Positions 16,188 to 25,168 of a DNA stretch of 64,000 bases are shown here, piece by piece. The notes below the pieces were generated by a model, which searched no databases, had not been told where the DNA came from, and saw nothing but the letters and a program-made list of their open reading frames with translations. The stretch is from NCBI RefSeq assembly GCF_905175385.1, contig NZ_HG992749.1, forward strand, positions 2,232,001 through 2,296,000. The letters are read 5' to 3'. Origin of the DNA: Vibrio sp. B1FLJ16 (GTDB lineage Bacteria; Pseudomonadota; Gammaproteobacteria; Enterobacterales; Vibrionaceae). Every line of letters begins with the position of its first letter. The stretch's first letter is position 1. A program made the translations under genes and the position numbers.

Positions 16188-18734
16188 ATGAAACTGAGCC
16201 CACTTCACACAGCGGTGATAGCAGCGCTGAGTGTCAGCTATCAAGCTCAAGCCTACAATTGCGAAACTTTACCCGACTGGGACAGCAAGGCTGTATATAC
16301 ATCAGGTGACCAAGTTCAGACTCAGGGCGACGCTTATGAAGCCGCATACTGGACCCAAGGCAATAACCCGGAGAGTAACTCAGGAAGTTGGGAAGCCTGG
16401 AAGTTACTTGGTCAGTGTGAAGGCGGAAGCAGCAATTTGTCTCCGACCGTGTCTTTCTCTTCTCCGACTGCCAATGCTGACATTCCAGAAGGTAGCCTGA
16501 TTACCTTACTGGCAAGCGCTGCAGATGAGGATGGCCAGGTAACGCAGGTTGAATTCCTGGCGGGGGATCAAACCATTGCGATCATCACAGAAGCGCCATT
16601 TGAAACTTCCTGGACCGCGACGAACGGTACTACTCAGCTAACTGTGATAGCAACCGACAACGAAGGTGCCATGACAGCAACGACCATTGCTATCAATGTT
16701 CAGCCTCAAGTTGAACTTCCACCGCCAAGTGTCGCATTGACCAGCCCGACCGGCAGCGAAACGCTGAGTGCAGGTGATATCCTGACAGTCAGTGCGCAGG
16801 CAGACGATAGCGATGGCATCGTGACTCAGGTTGAATTCTTTGTGAACAACCAATCTGTCGCTATTGATACCAGTGCGCCTTATGAACACAGCTGGACGGC
16901 ATCTGAGGGAACACACACCTTTAAGGCTCAGGCAACAGATGACTCAGCATTAACAACCACTAGCCAGGAAGTCACTTTAATTGTTGCAGGCTCAGGTACA
17001 GGCAGTGGTGGATGTGCAGATGCGGTTCAATACGTAGCAGGTACTAGCTATGAAGCCGGTACCCTGATTTCTAACCTGAACCAGAAATACCGCTGTGATG
17101 TCGCAGGATGGTGTTCATCTGATGCTGCCTGGGCATACGCGCCGGGCGAAGGGCTGTACTGGCAGGATGCATGGACAGGATTAGGCACGTGCTCGGCTCC
17201 ACCTCAGGTTTCGATTACTTCTCCGGTTGATGGTCAGATCTTCCTCGCGGGCAGCAGTAATAATGTTTCCGCCGAAGCCAACGATGCGGATGGCAGTGTT
17301 ACACAAGTCGAGTTCTTCGCCAACAATGCCAGTCTGGGGGTTGTCTCCCAAGCGCCATACTCGGTGCTCTGGGATGCAACGATGGTAGGAACAAACCAGC
17401 TTAAAGCTATCGCAACCGATAACGAAAATAACACCTCAGAGTCGGTTGTGAATGTAACGGTCAGCGACAAAGATTTAGTCGTTGCTTTATCTTATCCCGG
17501 CACAGGTCAAACCGTTGGTTTGGGCAAGAATCTGGCACTGAGTGCAGAAGCCACCTCGCTTACCTCTGATATCAAACAGGTAGACTTTATCGTCAACGGC
17601 GCAGTTATCGCTACTGATACCACTGCACCATACGCGACAAACTGGACACCAGCCGCTATCGGCAGTTTCACAGTCAGCGCTATGGCCGTTGATCTTGCAG
17701 GTAACTCAGCGACTTCTGATTCAGCAACGGTTACTGTGGTAGAGCAAACTGCAAAACGTCACAAGCTGATTGGTTACTGGCACAACTTCGTTAACGGTGC
17801 GGGCTGTCCAATCCGTCTCGCTGACATGTCCGATGCATGGGATGTCATTGATATTGCCTTTGCAGAAAACGATCGCAACAGCAATGGTACTGTCCACTTC
17901 AACTTATACTCAGGCGACATATACAGCTCGTGCCCTGCTTTAGATGCAACGCAGTTCAAGCAGGATATGGCTGCACTTCAGGCGAAAGGTAAGAAATTTG
18001 TACTTTCTTTGGGTGGAGCAGAAGGTACGATTACCTTAAATACCGACCAGGATGAAGCTAACTTTGTATCCAGTCTGACCGAAATCATCGCGGAATGGGG
18101 CTTTGACGGACTGGATGTAGATTTGGAGAGCGGCTCAAACCTTGTTCACGGTTCGCAAATTCAGGCTCGCTTGGGTCGTGCACTACTGCAAATTGAACAG
18201 AACATGGGCGGTGATATGTATCTGACCATGGCTCCGGAGCACCCGTATGTTCAGGGTGGTTTCGTTGCCTACAGCGGTATCTGGGGGGCATACATCCCGG
18301 TAATCAATGATACGCGCAGTACACTCGACCTGTTACACGTTCAACTGTATAACAACGGTGGCCTACCTAACCCCTACCTCGCCGGTTCTGCGCCGGAAGG
18401 CTCTGTAGATATGATGGTTGCTCAATCTAAAATGCTGATTGAAGGATTTGAGCTGGCAGATGGAACTCAGTTTGAACCTCTGCGCGATGATCAGGTAGCG
18501 ATTGGTCTGCCATCTGGTCCTAGCTCAGCTAACTCAGGTCAGGCACCGACTCAGAATATTCTCGATGCTCTGGATTGCTTAACCAAAGGCACCTCATGCG
18601 AAAACGTAACACCAGCATTCAACTACCCGAATTACGCCGGTGTCATGACATGGTCTATCAATTGGGACGAGCACGATGGCTTTAACTTCTCACAACCAGT
18701 GGGCGATAAACTGACGCAAATGAATGCACAATAA
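16188..18734 (+). CDS. chiA: Secreted multidomain GH18 chitinase
   Basis: Hydrolyses chitin outside the cell. 848 residues: signal peptide 1-22 (cleavage after AQA), a CBM5/12-type chitin-binding module (about 24-76, with aromatic YWTQGN), two bacterial Ig-like domains (about 83-172 and 178-266, with the recurring VTQVEFF motif), a second Cys-rich carbohydrate-binding-like module (about 275-335), two more Ig-like domains (about 338-426 and 430-520), then a GH18 barrel with the catalytic motif DGLDVDLE (Asp640, Asp643, Asp645, Glu647). Length and layout resemble V. cholerae ChiA-1. GGAGAGAAAA precedes the ATG. The gene stands alone and is closed by a terminator. Confidence 0.93.
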   Translation: MKLSPLHTAVIAALSVSYQAQAYNCETLPDWDSKAVYTSGDQVQTQGDAYEAAYWTQGNNPESNSGSWEAWKLLGQCEGGSSNLSPTVSFSSPTANADIPEGSLITLLASAADEDGQVTQVEFLAGDQTIAIITEAPFETSWTATNGTTQLTVIATDNEGAMTATTIAINVQPQVELPPPSVALTSPTGSETLSAGDILTVSAQADDSDGIVTQVEFFVNNQSVAIDTSAPYEHSWTASEGTHTFKAQATDDSALTTTSQEVTLIVAGSGTGSGGCADAVQYVAGTSYEAGTLISNLNQKYRCDVAGWCSSDAAWAYAPGEGLYWQDAWTGLGTCSAPPQVSITSPVDGQIFLAGSSNNVSAEANDADGSVTQVEFFANNASLGVVSQAPYSVLWDATMVGTNQLKAIATDNENNTSESVVNVTVSDKDLVVALSYPGTGQTVGLGKNLALSAEATSLTSDIKQVDFIVNGAVIATDTTAPYATNWTPAAIGSFTVSAMAVDLAGNSATSDSATVTVVEQTAKRHKLIGYWHNFVNGAGCPIRLADMSDAWDVIDIAFAENDRNSNGTVHFNLYSGDIYSSCPALDATQFKQDMAALQAKGKKFVLSLGGAEGTITLNTDQDEANFVSSLTEIIAEWGFDGLDVDLESGSNLVHGSQIQARLGRALLQIEQNMGGDMYLTMAPEHPYVQGGFVAYSGIWGAYIPVINDTRSTLDLLHVQLYNNGGLPNPYLAGSAPEGSVDMMVAQSKMLIEGFELADGTQFEPLRDDQVAIGLPSGPSSANSGQAPTQNILDALDCLTKGTSCENVTPAFNYPNYAGVMTWSINWDEHDGFNFSQPVGDKLTQMNAQ

Positions 18735-18778
18735 GTTTCTCACCAACAGGGGCCGCTCCAAAGCTCCCACATAAACAA

Positions 18779-18808
18779 AAAAGAGAGCGCATAAAAACGC
18801 TCTCTTTA
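18779..18808. terminator. Terminator between chitinase and DUF2884 gene
   Basis: Stem AAAGAGAGCG/CGCTCTCTTT with loop CATAAAAA, flanked by A-rich and T-rich sequence; serves both convergent genes. Confidence 0.8.
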
Positions 18809-18847
18809 ATTATTTATCCACCCTAAATTGGGTTACTGAAAGCCTGA

Positions 18848-19590
18848 TTAAATCGTAAAGACTCGGTAGTCTTTCAGCTCAGGGATTTTTTTCAGTACGT
18901 TTTCTTCCTGATCAGCCATTTTATCCAGCGAGTCACACAGGTCTTCAGCCTGCTGTTCTACCTCTTTCGAGTGTTCCGAAAGACGCTGTTCAACTTTCGC
19001 GCTCAGCTCCGCCATGCTTTCAGACAGGGCGGTAAGATTCAGGCCCTCTCCTTCTTTCATCTTTTTAGACAACGCCTCAAACGCACTTGCCAAAAATTCC
19101 TTGTTGAAGATCTCCTGAGCTTTCGCGAAGTCATCCGTCCAGCTTTGCGTCATCGACTCAAAGCTCTCTGCAGGTAGAATGAAATCGCCATCTTTGTAGT
19201 AACGCGATTCTACGTCCGCAAAAACGTTTTTACGGAAGCTTTTACATTATCAAAAGCATCTGGCGCATCTAGACTCGCAGCAATATCATCGATGATGGCA
19301 TTTGCCAGTTCCAAACCATCACTCGCTAATTGTTTGGCCTTAGGAATAGCGGTGTTCATCTGTTCCCGGTAGTCTTCAATCGCCGCTTTTTGCTCAGCAT
19401 CAAGCTCGACCTGCTCCCCTTTTATAAACAGATTGTTGTCTTCGTCTACGACCGCTTTGTCACCGGTTGTCTGGTGAATTTCCAAACTCTGTCCATCCAT
19501 ACGAACTTCGTTGTTGATATCGACACGACATTGCGCCGAGTAACCAGAAGCACTCACCATCAGCAGAGAGAGTGTGATCAGTTTTTTCAT
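18848..19590 (-). pseudogene. DUF2884 (YggN-type) protein, interrupted by an apparent one-base deletion
   Basis: Two consecutive minus-strand frames together give a normal DUF2884 protein. The first (19590-19210) has a signal peptide (MKKLITLSLLMVSASGYSAQC) and stops at VKTFLRT. The second (from about 19210 down to 18848) continues the family sequence to ELKDYRVFTI. Adding one base to the A5/T5 run at 19220-19224 joins them as KTFFADVESRYYKDGDF and restores a 247-residue protein, close to the family's length. Function unknown; predicted periplasmic or cell-surface. It may be a sequencing error in a homopolymer, a real mutation, or a slippery site. Whichever is true, both halves look conserved and not decayed. 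Confidence 0.8.
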
Positions 19591-19651
19591 GTATTTCTCT
19601 TTTGTCCGACTTTACTATCGTTAAACATAACACTGAGTGATAAGTTTGGTG

Positions 19652-20131
19652 TCAGAAAACCGTCACAACCTCATAACAAGTTGTTTTATTGCCGATTTCA
19701 ACAATCACCTCGTCACCCTCTTCTTTACCTATCAGAGCCCGGCCAAGTGGGGATTTCGCCGTTAAGACAAAAACGTCCTTATCTTGCCACTTGACCGTCA
19801 CACCACCGGAACAGGGGCCGATGAAGAAACATTTCTCATTGGAATGGTCATCTTCGAGCACGACATAAGCACCGACACCAATCGGCACACCAGTAAAGTC
19901 CCGCAGAACTAATGCCCGGTACTGCCTCAGCTCTTCCTCACTTTCCTGAACACGCATCGCCTGTCCGTGGGCAAGGTATGAGGCCTCCAGGGCCAGCGTA
20001 TCGTATTTATGTTCTGGTACGGTCTCTTCATCCGTTGCGGCATCAATGGCACGCTGGGTAGCAGCGTGTGCAACCTGAAGTTTTTCTTCCAGTTGCTGAA
20101 TGATTATCTGGACTAAATCTGCTTTGCTCAT
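19652..20131 (-). CDS. GreA/GreB-family transcription factor with divergent coiled-coil tip
   Basis: A 159-residue protein. The C-terminal half (about residues 80-159) is the FKBP-like domain of GreA/GreB that binds the RNA polymerase secondary channel rim (LTAKSPLGRALIGKEEGDEV). The N-terminal half is a coiled coil, but the acidic tip motif DLKENAEY of GreA, which places Mg2+ for transcript cleavage, is replaced by TDEETVPEHKYDTLALEASYL. It may keep, alter or lack cleavage activity. The ATG at 20131 is chosen because the upstream extension to 20209 would run into the RecQ-like gene. It is divergent from that gene by 76 bases. Confidence 0.85.
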   Translation of the reverse strand: MSKADLVQIIIQQLEEKLQVAHAATQRAIDAATDEETVPEHKYDTLALEASYLAHGQAMRVQESEEELRQYRALVLRDFTGVPIGVGAYVVLEDDHSNEKCFFIGPCSGGVTVKWQDKDVFVLTAKSPLGRALIGKEEGDEVIVEIGNKTTCYEVVTVF

Positions 20132-20207
20132 ACTTTTAAGACGCGCTTTACACACTCTAAATATGTTAATGTGCTCTAGTTTACCATTAAAGTAAGGCTT
20201 CCCTAAC

Positions 20208-22151
20208 ATGCAAACTAACCCGTTGCAGAAAAGTACTCAGTTGCATCAAACGCTTCAGTCCGTATTTGGTTTTGACGCCTTGCGTCCAGGTCAGCAACCA
20301 GTCATCGAAGCCGTCATGAATGGTTACTCTGCAGCGGCAATCTTTCCCACCGGTTCAGGTAAATCTCTTTGCTACCAACTGCCGGCAACCATGTTACCCA
20401 ACCTTACTTTAGTCATATCTCCCCTGCTTGCATTAATGAAAGATCAGCTGAGTTTTTTGCAAGGCAAAGGGATCGCTGCAGCCTCAATCGACAGTAGCCA
20501 GAGCAGAGAAGACGCGCAGCAAGTGATGGCGGGTGTAAAAAACGGCCAGATAAAAATTCTGATGATTTCAGTAGAACGGCTCAAGAACGAGCGGTTTCGG
20601 GAGTTTATCCGTCAGGTTCCCATTTCTTTAATGGTGGTGGATGAAGCACACTGTATCTCTGAATGGGGTCATAACTTTCGTCCTGATTACCTGAAACTGC
20701 CGCAATACCAGCGCGAGCTGAATATTACTCAGTCGCTATTGCTCACTGCTACGGCGACTCCGGCCGTTATTGAAGATATGCAGCACAAGTTCAATATCGC
20801 GAGTGAACATATTACTGTCACTGGTTTCTATCGTCCGAACCTAGATATAGAAGTGGTTCCCTGCAATGAATCTGAGAAGCAGACTCAGCTTAATAGAATC
20901 ATTGCCGCGCAGCCTGCCTTGCCGACGATTGTGTACGTGACTCAGCAACAGACAGCTGAGCAAGTAGCAAAATCGCTGATTCATATTGGCATTAATGCGC
21001 ACGCTTACCATGCAGGGATGAAGAGCGACGTCCGTGAACAGATTCAACAGCAGTTCATGGCGAGCCAAATCGACTGTATAGTGGCAACAATTGCCTTTGG
21101 TATGGGCGTGGATAAGTCCGACATTCGCCGCGTTATCCACTTTGATTTACCAAAATCAATTGAGAATTACGCGCAAGAAATTGGCCGGGCTGGACGTGAT
21201 GGTCAACGCTCGGAATGTATTCTGCTTGGCAATACGTCTGGCCTGACGGTGCTGGAAAACTTTGTTTATGGCGATACGCCGGAGCAAAGCTCCATCAGCC
21301 ATGTGGTAGAGCAAGCCCGTGAACATGCCCCACAGTGGGAAGTTGTACCGCTGCGTTTATCTAAAGAAAGTAATATCCGCCAATTACCGCTAAAAACTCT
21401 TTTGGTTTATCTGGAGTTAGAGAAAGTCATCGAAGCTAAATACAGCTATTTTGCCGAATATCGCTTCAAGTTTCTCCAAGATCAGCAATTCATTCTCAAT
21501 CAGTTTCAAGGGGAACGACGCCAGTTTGTCGAAGCAATCTTTACTTGCTCTACTAAAGCCAAAGTATGGTGTCAGGTGGATTTAGACGCGCTGTGGATGA
21601 ACTATCAGTCAGAGCGAAGCCGCGTAGTTGCTGCTCTGGATTACTTCCACCAAAACGGTTGGATTGAACTCGAAAGCAAACAGTTAACCGATGTGTATTC
21701 CGTTCTTCCTGAGACACAAAGCTCCGAGCAGTTAACTCAACGCCTGTATGAACTGTTTCAGTCTAAAGAACATAAGGACATTGAACGAATTCATACCATG
21801 CTGAATCTGTTCCAATCATCAGATTGTCTCAGCCATCAGTTAGCTCACTACTTTGCTGACGCTAATGCACCGCATCAGTGTGGGCATTGCTCGGTTTGTC
21901 GTGGACAAGTAGCAAGCTTTCCGAATCAAGAGCATGAACAGCCATCCCTTACCCAGATAACATCCTGGGTGAATGAATTCATAAAACTCTCTCCAACAGC
22001 AATCAGTAATGATGCGGTAGCCCGGTTTTTATGCGGTATTAGCACACCACTCATCAGCCAGCTCAAAGCTGCTAAGCTGTCCGGTTACGGTGCAATGGCA
22101 AATGTTTCTTTTGATCAAGTCATAGAGCAAGTTGAAAAAGCTCGTAGTTAG
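20208..22151 (+). CDS. RecQ-family ATP-dependent DNA helicase
   Basis: A 647-residue superfamily 2 3'-5' helicase. Walker A is FPTGSGKSLCYQLP (near residues 46-59), motif II is DEAH (VVDEAHCISEWGH), motif III TATATP, and motif VI QEIGRAGRDGQ. A C-terminal CGHCSVC suggests part of the RecQ zinc-binding domain; I see no HRDC domain. The sequence departs from canonical E. coli RecQ, so it is probably a second RecQ-like paralogue and no symbol is given. It opens just after the divergent GreA-like gene and likely acts in repair or recombination. Confidence 0.92.
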   Translation: MQTNPLQKSTQLHQTLQSVFGFDALRPGQQPVIEAVMNGYSAAAIFPTGSGKSLCYQLPATMLPNLTLVISPLLALMKDQLSFLQGKGIAAASIDSSQSREDAQQVMAGVKNGQIKILMISVERLKNERFREFIRQVPISLMVVDEAHCISEWGHNFRPDYLKLPQYQRELNITQSLLLTATATPAVIEDMQHKFNIASEHITVTGFYRPNLDIEVVPCNESEKQTQLNRIIAAQPALPTIVYVTQQQTAEQVAKSLIHIGINAHAYHAGMKSDVREQIQQQFMASQIDCIVATIAFGMGVDKSDIRRVIHFDLPKSIENYAQEIGRAGRDGQRSECILLGNTSGLTVLENFVYGDTPEQSSISHVVEQAREHAPQWEVVPLRLSKESNIRQLPLKTLLVYLELEKVIEAKYSYFAEYRFKFLQDQQFILNQFQGERRQFVEAIFTCSTKAKVWCQVDLDALWMNYQSERSRVVAALDYFHQNGWIELESKQLTDVYSVLPETQSSEQLTQRLYELFQSKEHKDIERIHTMLNLFQSSDCLSHQLAHYFADANAPHQCGHCSVCRGQVASFPNQEHEQPSLTQITSWVNEFIKLSPTAISNDAVARFLCGISTPLISQLKAAKLSGYGAMANVSFDQVIEQVEKARS

Positions 22152-22225
22152 AAACTTGTCGTTAAAAGCTTTCCGTTGAAAGCTTTTCGTTAAGATAAAC
22201 CGAGCTTCAAAGAAGCGACATTTAA

Positions 22226-23290
22226 TTAGAAAAAGCTTAGTTGCCTCGCTTGTGCTTCGGGTTTGAGCATCACGCTCAAACCTAACAAGCGGATTTCCCT
22301 GCCCTGTTGACGCTTGAGAATATCTTTAAGCAGAACTTTGAAGTCATCCAGTTCAAGCTGTGGATGAATATGTTCTATGGTGGTGAGCTGAAAATCGGCA
22401 AACTTTACTTTTATGCCTTGTTTGACGATGGATTTATCTGGGCTGGCTCGTTCGAGTCGTTTTTCCAGCTCGGGATATAGCTTACTCTCTATCACCTGCC
22501 AACATTCTTCGTAAGTAGAAATGTTCTGGCTAAATGTGCGCTCAACGCCGACTGACTTTCGCTCCCGCTCGACCACTACTTCTCTGTCATCAATACCGTG
22601 ACTACGTTTCCATAGTGACGCTCCCTGACGACCAAACTGACGCAGCAGCTCACGGTAATCACTGTTTTTAATATCTTCACAGAGATAGAACCCGGCTTGC
22701 TGCAGCTTTTCTAGGCTGACCTTACCCACTCCCGGAATTTTTTCCAGTGGAAGCTTATCGACAACTTGCTGGACTTTATCAGGTGGAATTACAAACTGCC
22801 CGTTTGGTTTGTTCATGTCTGACGCAACTTTAGCTAAGAACTTGATCGGCGCTACGCCAGCTGACGCCGTCAAACCAAGCTCATTAAATATATCTTTGCG
22901 AATCGCTTCAGCAATTAGTGTTGCGGAGCCATGACACATTGTTGCGTCTGTCACGTCTAAGTATGCTTCGTCTAGCGAAAGGGGTTCAATGACGGGGGTA
23001 TAGCGCTCGAATATAGCGCGAATCTGTTGTGATACCTGCTTATAGACCTGCATCCTTCCGGGAACAACCAGAAGATTTGGACACAGTTGCAGCGCGCGAG
23101 CCGTAGACATTGCACTGCGCACACCAAACTTACGCGCTTCATAATTACAGGTGCTGATCACGCCACGCTGCTTCTCATGACCGCCAACAGCCAGCGCAAT
23201 GCCTCGGTAGTTTGGGTTATCTCTCATCTCGACGGCAGCATAAAAACAATCCATATCGACATGAATGATTTTTCTGATTCGCTCTGACAT
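22226..23290 (-). CDS. dinB: DNA polymerase IV (Y family)
   Basis: An error-prone translesion polymerase, SOS induced. 354 residues: VDMDCFYAAVE (first catalytic Asp), SLDEAYLDVTDA (second acidic pair), KIPGVGKVSLEKL helix-hairpin-helix and a little-finger domain. It ends QARQLSFF; this C-terminal QLSFF-like motif matches the beta-clamp-binding consensus. The ATG at 23290 is chosen over an upstream start that would lie nearer the LexA box. The LexA box at 23302-23321 sits just upstream. Confidence 0.97.
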   Translation of the reverse strand: MSERIRKIIHVDMDCFYAAVEMRDNPNYRGIALAVGGHEKQRGVISTCNYEARKFGVRSAMSTARALQLCPNLLVVPGRMQVYKQVSQQIRAIFERYTPVIEPLSLDEAYLDVTDATMCHGSATLIAEAIRKDIFNELGLTASAGVAPIKFLAKVASDMNKPNGQFVIPPDKVQQVVDKLPLEKIPGVGKVSLEKLQQAGFYLCEDIKNSDYRELLRQFGRQGASLWKRSHGIDDREVVVERERKSVGVERTFSQNISTYEECWQVIESKLYPELEKRLERASPDKSIVKQGIKVKFADFQLTTIEHIHPQLELDDFKVLLKDILKRQQGREIRLLGLSVMLKPEAQARQLSFF

Positions 23291-23301
23291 AACCGGCAAC
23301 A

Positions 23302-23321
23302 CACTGTTTAAAAATACAGTA
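23302..23321. promoter_or_regulatory. LexA (SOS) box of dinB
   Basis: CTGT-TTAAAAAT-ACAG at 23304-23319, a perfect CTGT-N8-ACAG match with flanking A/T as in the gammaproteobacterial consensus, 14 bases before the dinB start codon. Confidence 0.9.
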
Positions 23322-23389
23322 TAGATAAATTTATGCCGGATGAAAACGAGAGTTTGCTTTGTAAGATGACAAGTTTGAGGTAGTACTAA

Positions 23390-23623
23390 CTAATCCCTTA
23401 ACATGACATCAAGCTGATCGACCAATTCAGCCCAGTCGGCATCCTGTTCTATAGCCTGCTTCAAAAATGCTGACTGTGAACTTGTCCAAAAGCTCGCTTC
23501 GTGTATTGGTGCTGAGTCTCGCTTATGTCTGTGAGTATTCACGAACTCTTTTATTTCCTTTGGGGAACTCCCCAAGCCAAGTTGCTCAAACAATTCCGTC
23601 ATGCCGTGTTGGTGCATTTCCAT
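23390..23623 (-). CDS. DUF2789 domain-containing protein
   Basis: A 77-residue soluble helical protein of unknown function. The pattern LFEQLGLGSSPKEIKEFVNTH and HEASFWTSSQSAFLKQAIEQDADWAELVDQLD identifies DUF2789. GGAGGCAGATATG gives a strong ribosome-binding site. It is read in the same direction as dinB, 100 bases ahead, and follows the nqr operon terminator. Confidence 0.88.
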   Translation of the reverse strand: MEMHQHGMTELFEQLGLGSSPKEIKEFVNTHRHKRDSAPIHEASFWTSSQSAFLKQAIEQDADWAELVDQLDVMLRD

Positions 23624-23683
23624 ATCTGCCTCCTAAACAGGATCACTATCCAAGAGTATATACCCAGTCTGGCGCACAATAAA

Positions 23684-23711
23684 AAATAACCCAGCGTTAG
23701 CCGGGTTATTC
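23684..23711 (-). terminator. Terminator after nqrM
   Basis: Minus-strand stem AATAACCCGGC/GCTGGGTTATT followed by TTTTTATTG; closes the Na+-NQR locus. Confidence 0.85.
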
Positions 23712-23750
23712 AAATATGATTATTACGTGGCAACATTCTTTTACAGAGTG

Positions 23751-23984
23751 TTATGCAATACGGTCTTTTTCCCAAGCCGCCAGCTTCTCAGCGCGTGCCG
23801 CTTCGCGTGCTTCACGCTTTTTACGCGCGTCACAAGGCTCAGGGCAATTACATACCTTTTCAATGCCTACAGCACCTAATCCGCCGCAGCTACCTTTTAC
23901 AACTTTTTTCTGGATAATATAGCCGATAGACATTGCTGCAATCACTGCAACAAACACGGCAAATGTAATTAGAAATGTACTCAT
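23751..23984 (-). CDS. nqrM: Na+-NQR maturation protein NqrM
   Basis: A 77-residue membrane-anchored protein required for assembling Na+-NQR, probably by delivering iron to the centre between NqrD and NqrE. One N-terminal membrane segment (about residues 4-26), then a Cys-rich motif (GSCGGLGAVGIEKVCNCPEPCD) and a basic helical tail. It lies directly downstream of apbE, the usual arrangement in Vibrio. Confidence 0.95.
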   Translation of the reverse strand: MSTFLITFAVFVAVIAAMSIGYIIQKKVVKGSCGGLGAVGIEKVCNCPEPCDARKKREAREAARAEKLAAWEKDRIA

Positions 23985-24006
23985 AAAAACATGCTCACTT
24001 CTGCTG

Positions 24007-25011
24007 TTATTTGTTCATAAACGGCTTGTAGGTTTCTGAAGCCAGTTCTTTAAAGCCATCGTCCGTTTTCACAATCATGAAAACCGGAATGCTATTTTCG
24101 TTCGCGATGGCCATGCCTTTCTCTGCACCAAGTACCATTAGCCCTGTAGCAAGGCCATCAGCAGTCATCGACGATTTATCCAATACCGTAACAGACACAA
24201 CTTTGTGGTTGATCGGTTTGCCTGTTTGAGGGTTTATAATATGAGAGTATCTCACACCATCGCTCTCAAAGTAATTACGATAGTCACCACTTGTTGCAAT
24301 CGCCATATCACCCGGCTCGATAATCTCTTGGATCGAGCGCTCATCAACGGTTGGTTTTTCGATAGCGATACGCCAAGGCACACCTTCGCGGTTCACACCT
24401 TTTAGGCGCATTTCTCCACCAACTTCAACCATATAATTACTAACACCCGCAGATTGCAGATAGTCAGCAACGACATCTACCCCCCAGCCTTTCGCAATCG
24501 TTGAGAGATCAACGTACAAATTTGGAATATCTTTTGCCAAGCTATTTCCATCTACAAAAAGATGGTGGATGCCGGTATTCTCTTTACGCTCAGCCAGCTC
24601 TTCATCTGAAGGAACCACATCCGGGCGCGCTTCCGGGCCAAAACCCCATAAGTTAACCAATGGGCCTACCGTCACGTCAAGCGCCCCTAGAGTCAAGTTG
24701 TTTAAACGAATTGCTTCTTTTACGACAGTTGCGGTTTGTGAAGAGACCTCGAATGGTTCACTGGTCTGATGCTGATTGAAACGACTTAGCTCCGAGTCCT
24801 TGCGATACGTCGACATCTGGTCATTAACTTCTTCCAACAAACGGTCAACTTCCGTTTGTAGCACCTTTGGTGTTGGAATCCCATCTTGCTCGATGTATTT
24901 GATGTTATAAGTAGTACCCATCGTCGGACCACTAAAATGAATTTGATCTGCTGGCTGTTCACAACCAGCCAAAACCAATAGAGAAGCGAATGCAACAAGC
25001 CACTTTTTCAC
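24007..25011 (-). CDS. apbE: FAD:protein FMN transferase (lipoprotein ApbE)
   Basis: Transfers FMN from FAD to threonine residues of NqrB and NqrC in the periplasm. 334 residues with a lipoprotein signal peptide ending in LAGC (Cys16). Family motifs: GPTMGTTYNIKY, the DLSTIAKGWGVD region and GDYRNYFESDGVRYSHIINPQTGKP. It lies between nqrF and nqrM, but a hairpin terminator separates it from nqrF, so apbE-nqrM may be expressed partly on its own. Confidence 0.96.
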   Translation of the reverse strand: MKKWLVAFASLLVLAGCEQPADQIHFSGPTMGTTYNIKYIEQDGIPTPKVLQTEVDRLLEEVNDQMSTYRKDSELSRFNQHQTSEPFEVSSQTATVVKEAIRLNNLTLGALDVTVGPLVNLWGFGPEARPDVVPSDEELAERKENTGIHHLFVDGNSLAKDIPNLYVDLSTIAKGWGVDVVADYLQSAGVSNYMVEVGGEMRLKGVNREGVPWRIAIEKPTVDERSIQEIIEPGDMAIATSGDYRNYFESDGVRYSHIINPQTGKPINHKVVSVTVLDKSSMTADGLATGLMVLGAEKGMAIANENSIPVFMIVKTDDGFKELASETYKPFMNK

Positions 25012-25110
25012 TTGTTTACTCCCATTGTTGTTGAATTGATATTGAAAATGGATCGCTGAAATTCAAACCTATTTCCGATATCAACTGAAGACAACCATTA
25101 CTTTGATTAG

Positions 25111-25144
25111 AAAAAAGAATGGCTAGCTCTGAATGAGCTAGCCA
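25111..25144 (-). terminator. Terminator between nqrF and apbE
   Basis: Perfect 10-bp stem TGGCTAGCTC/GAGCTAGCCA (25120-25144), followed on the minus strand by TTCTTTTTTC; 25 bases past the nqrF stop. Confidence 0.85.
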
Positions 25145-25168
25145 TAAGTTCAATAACGTCGTGGAAAA

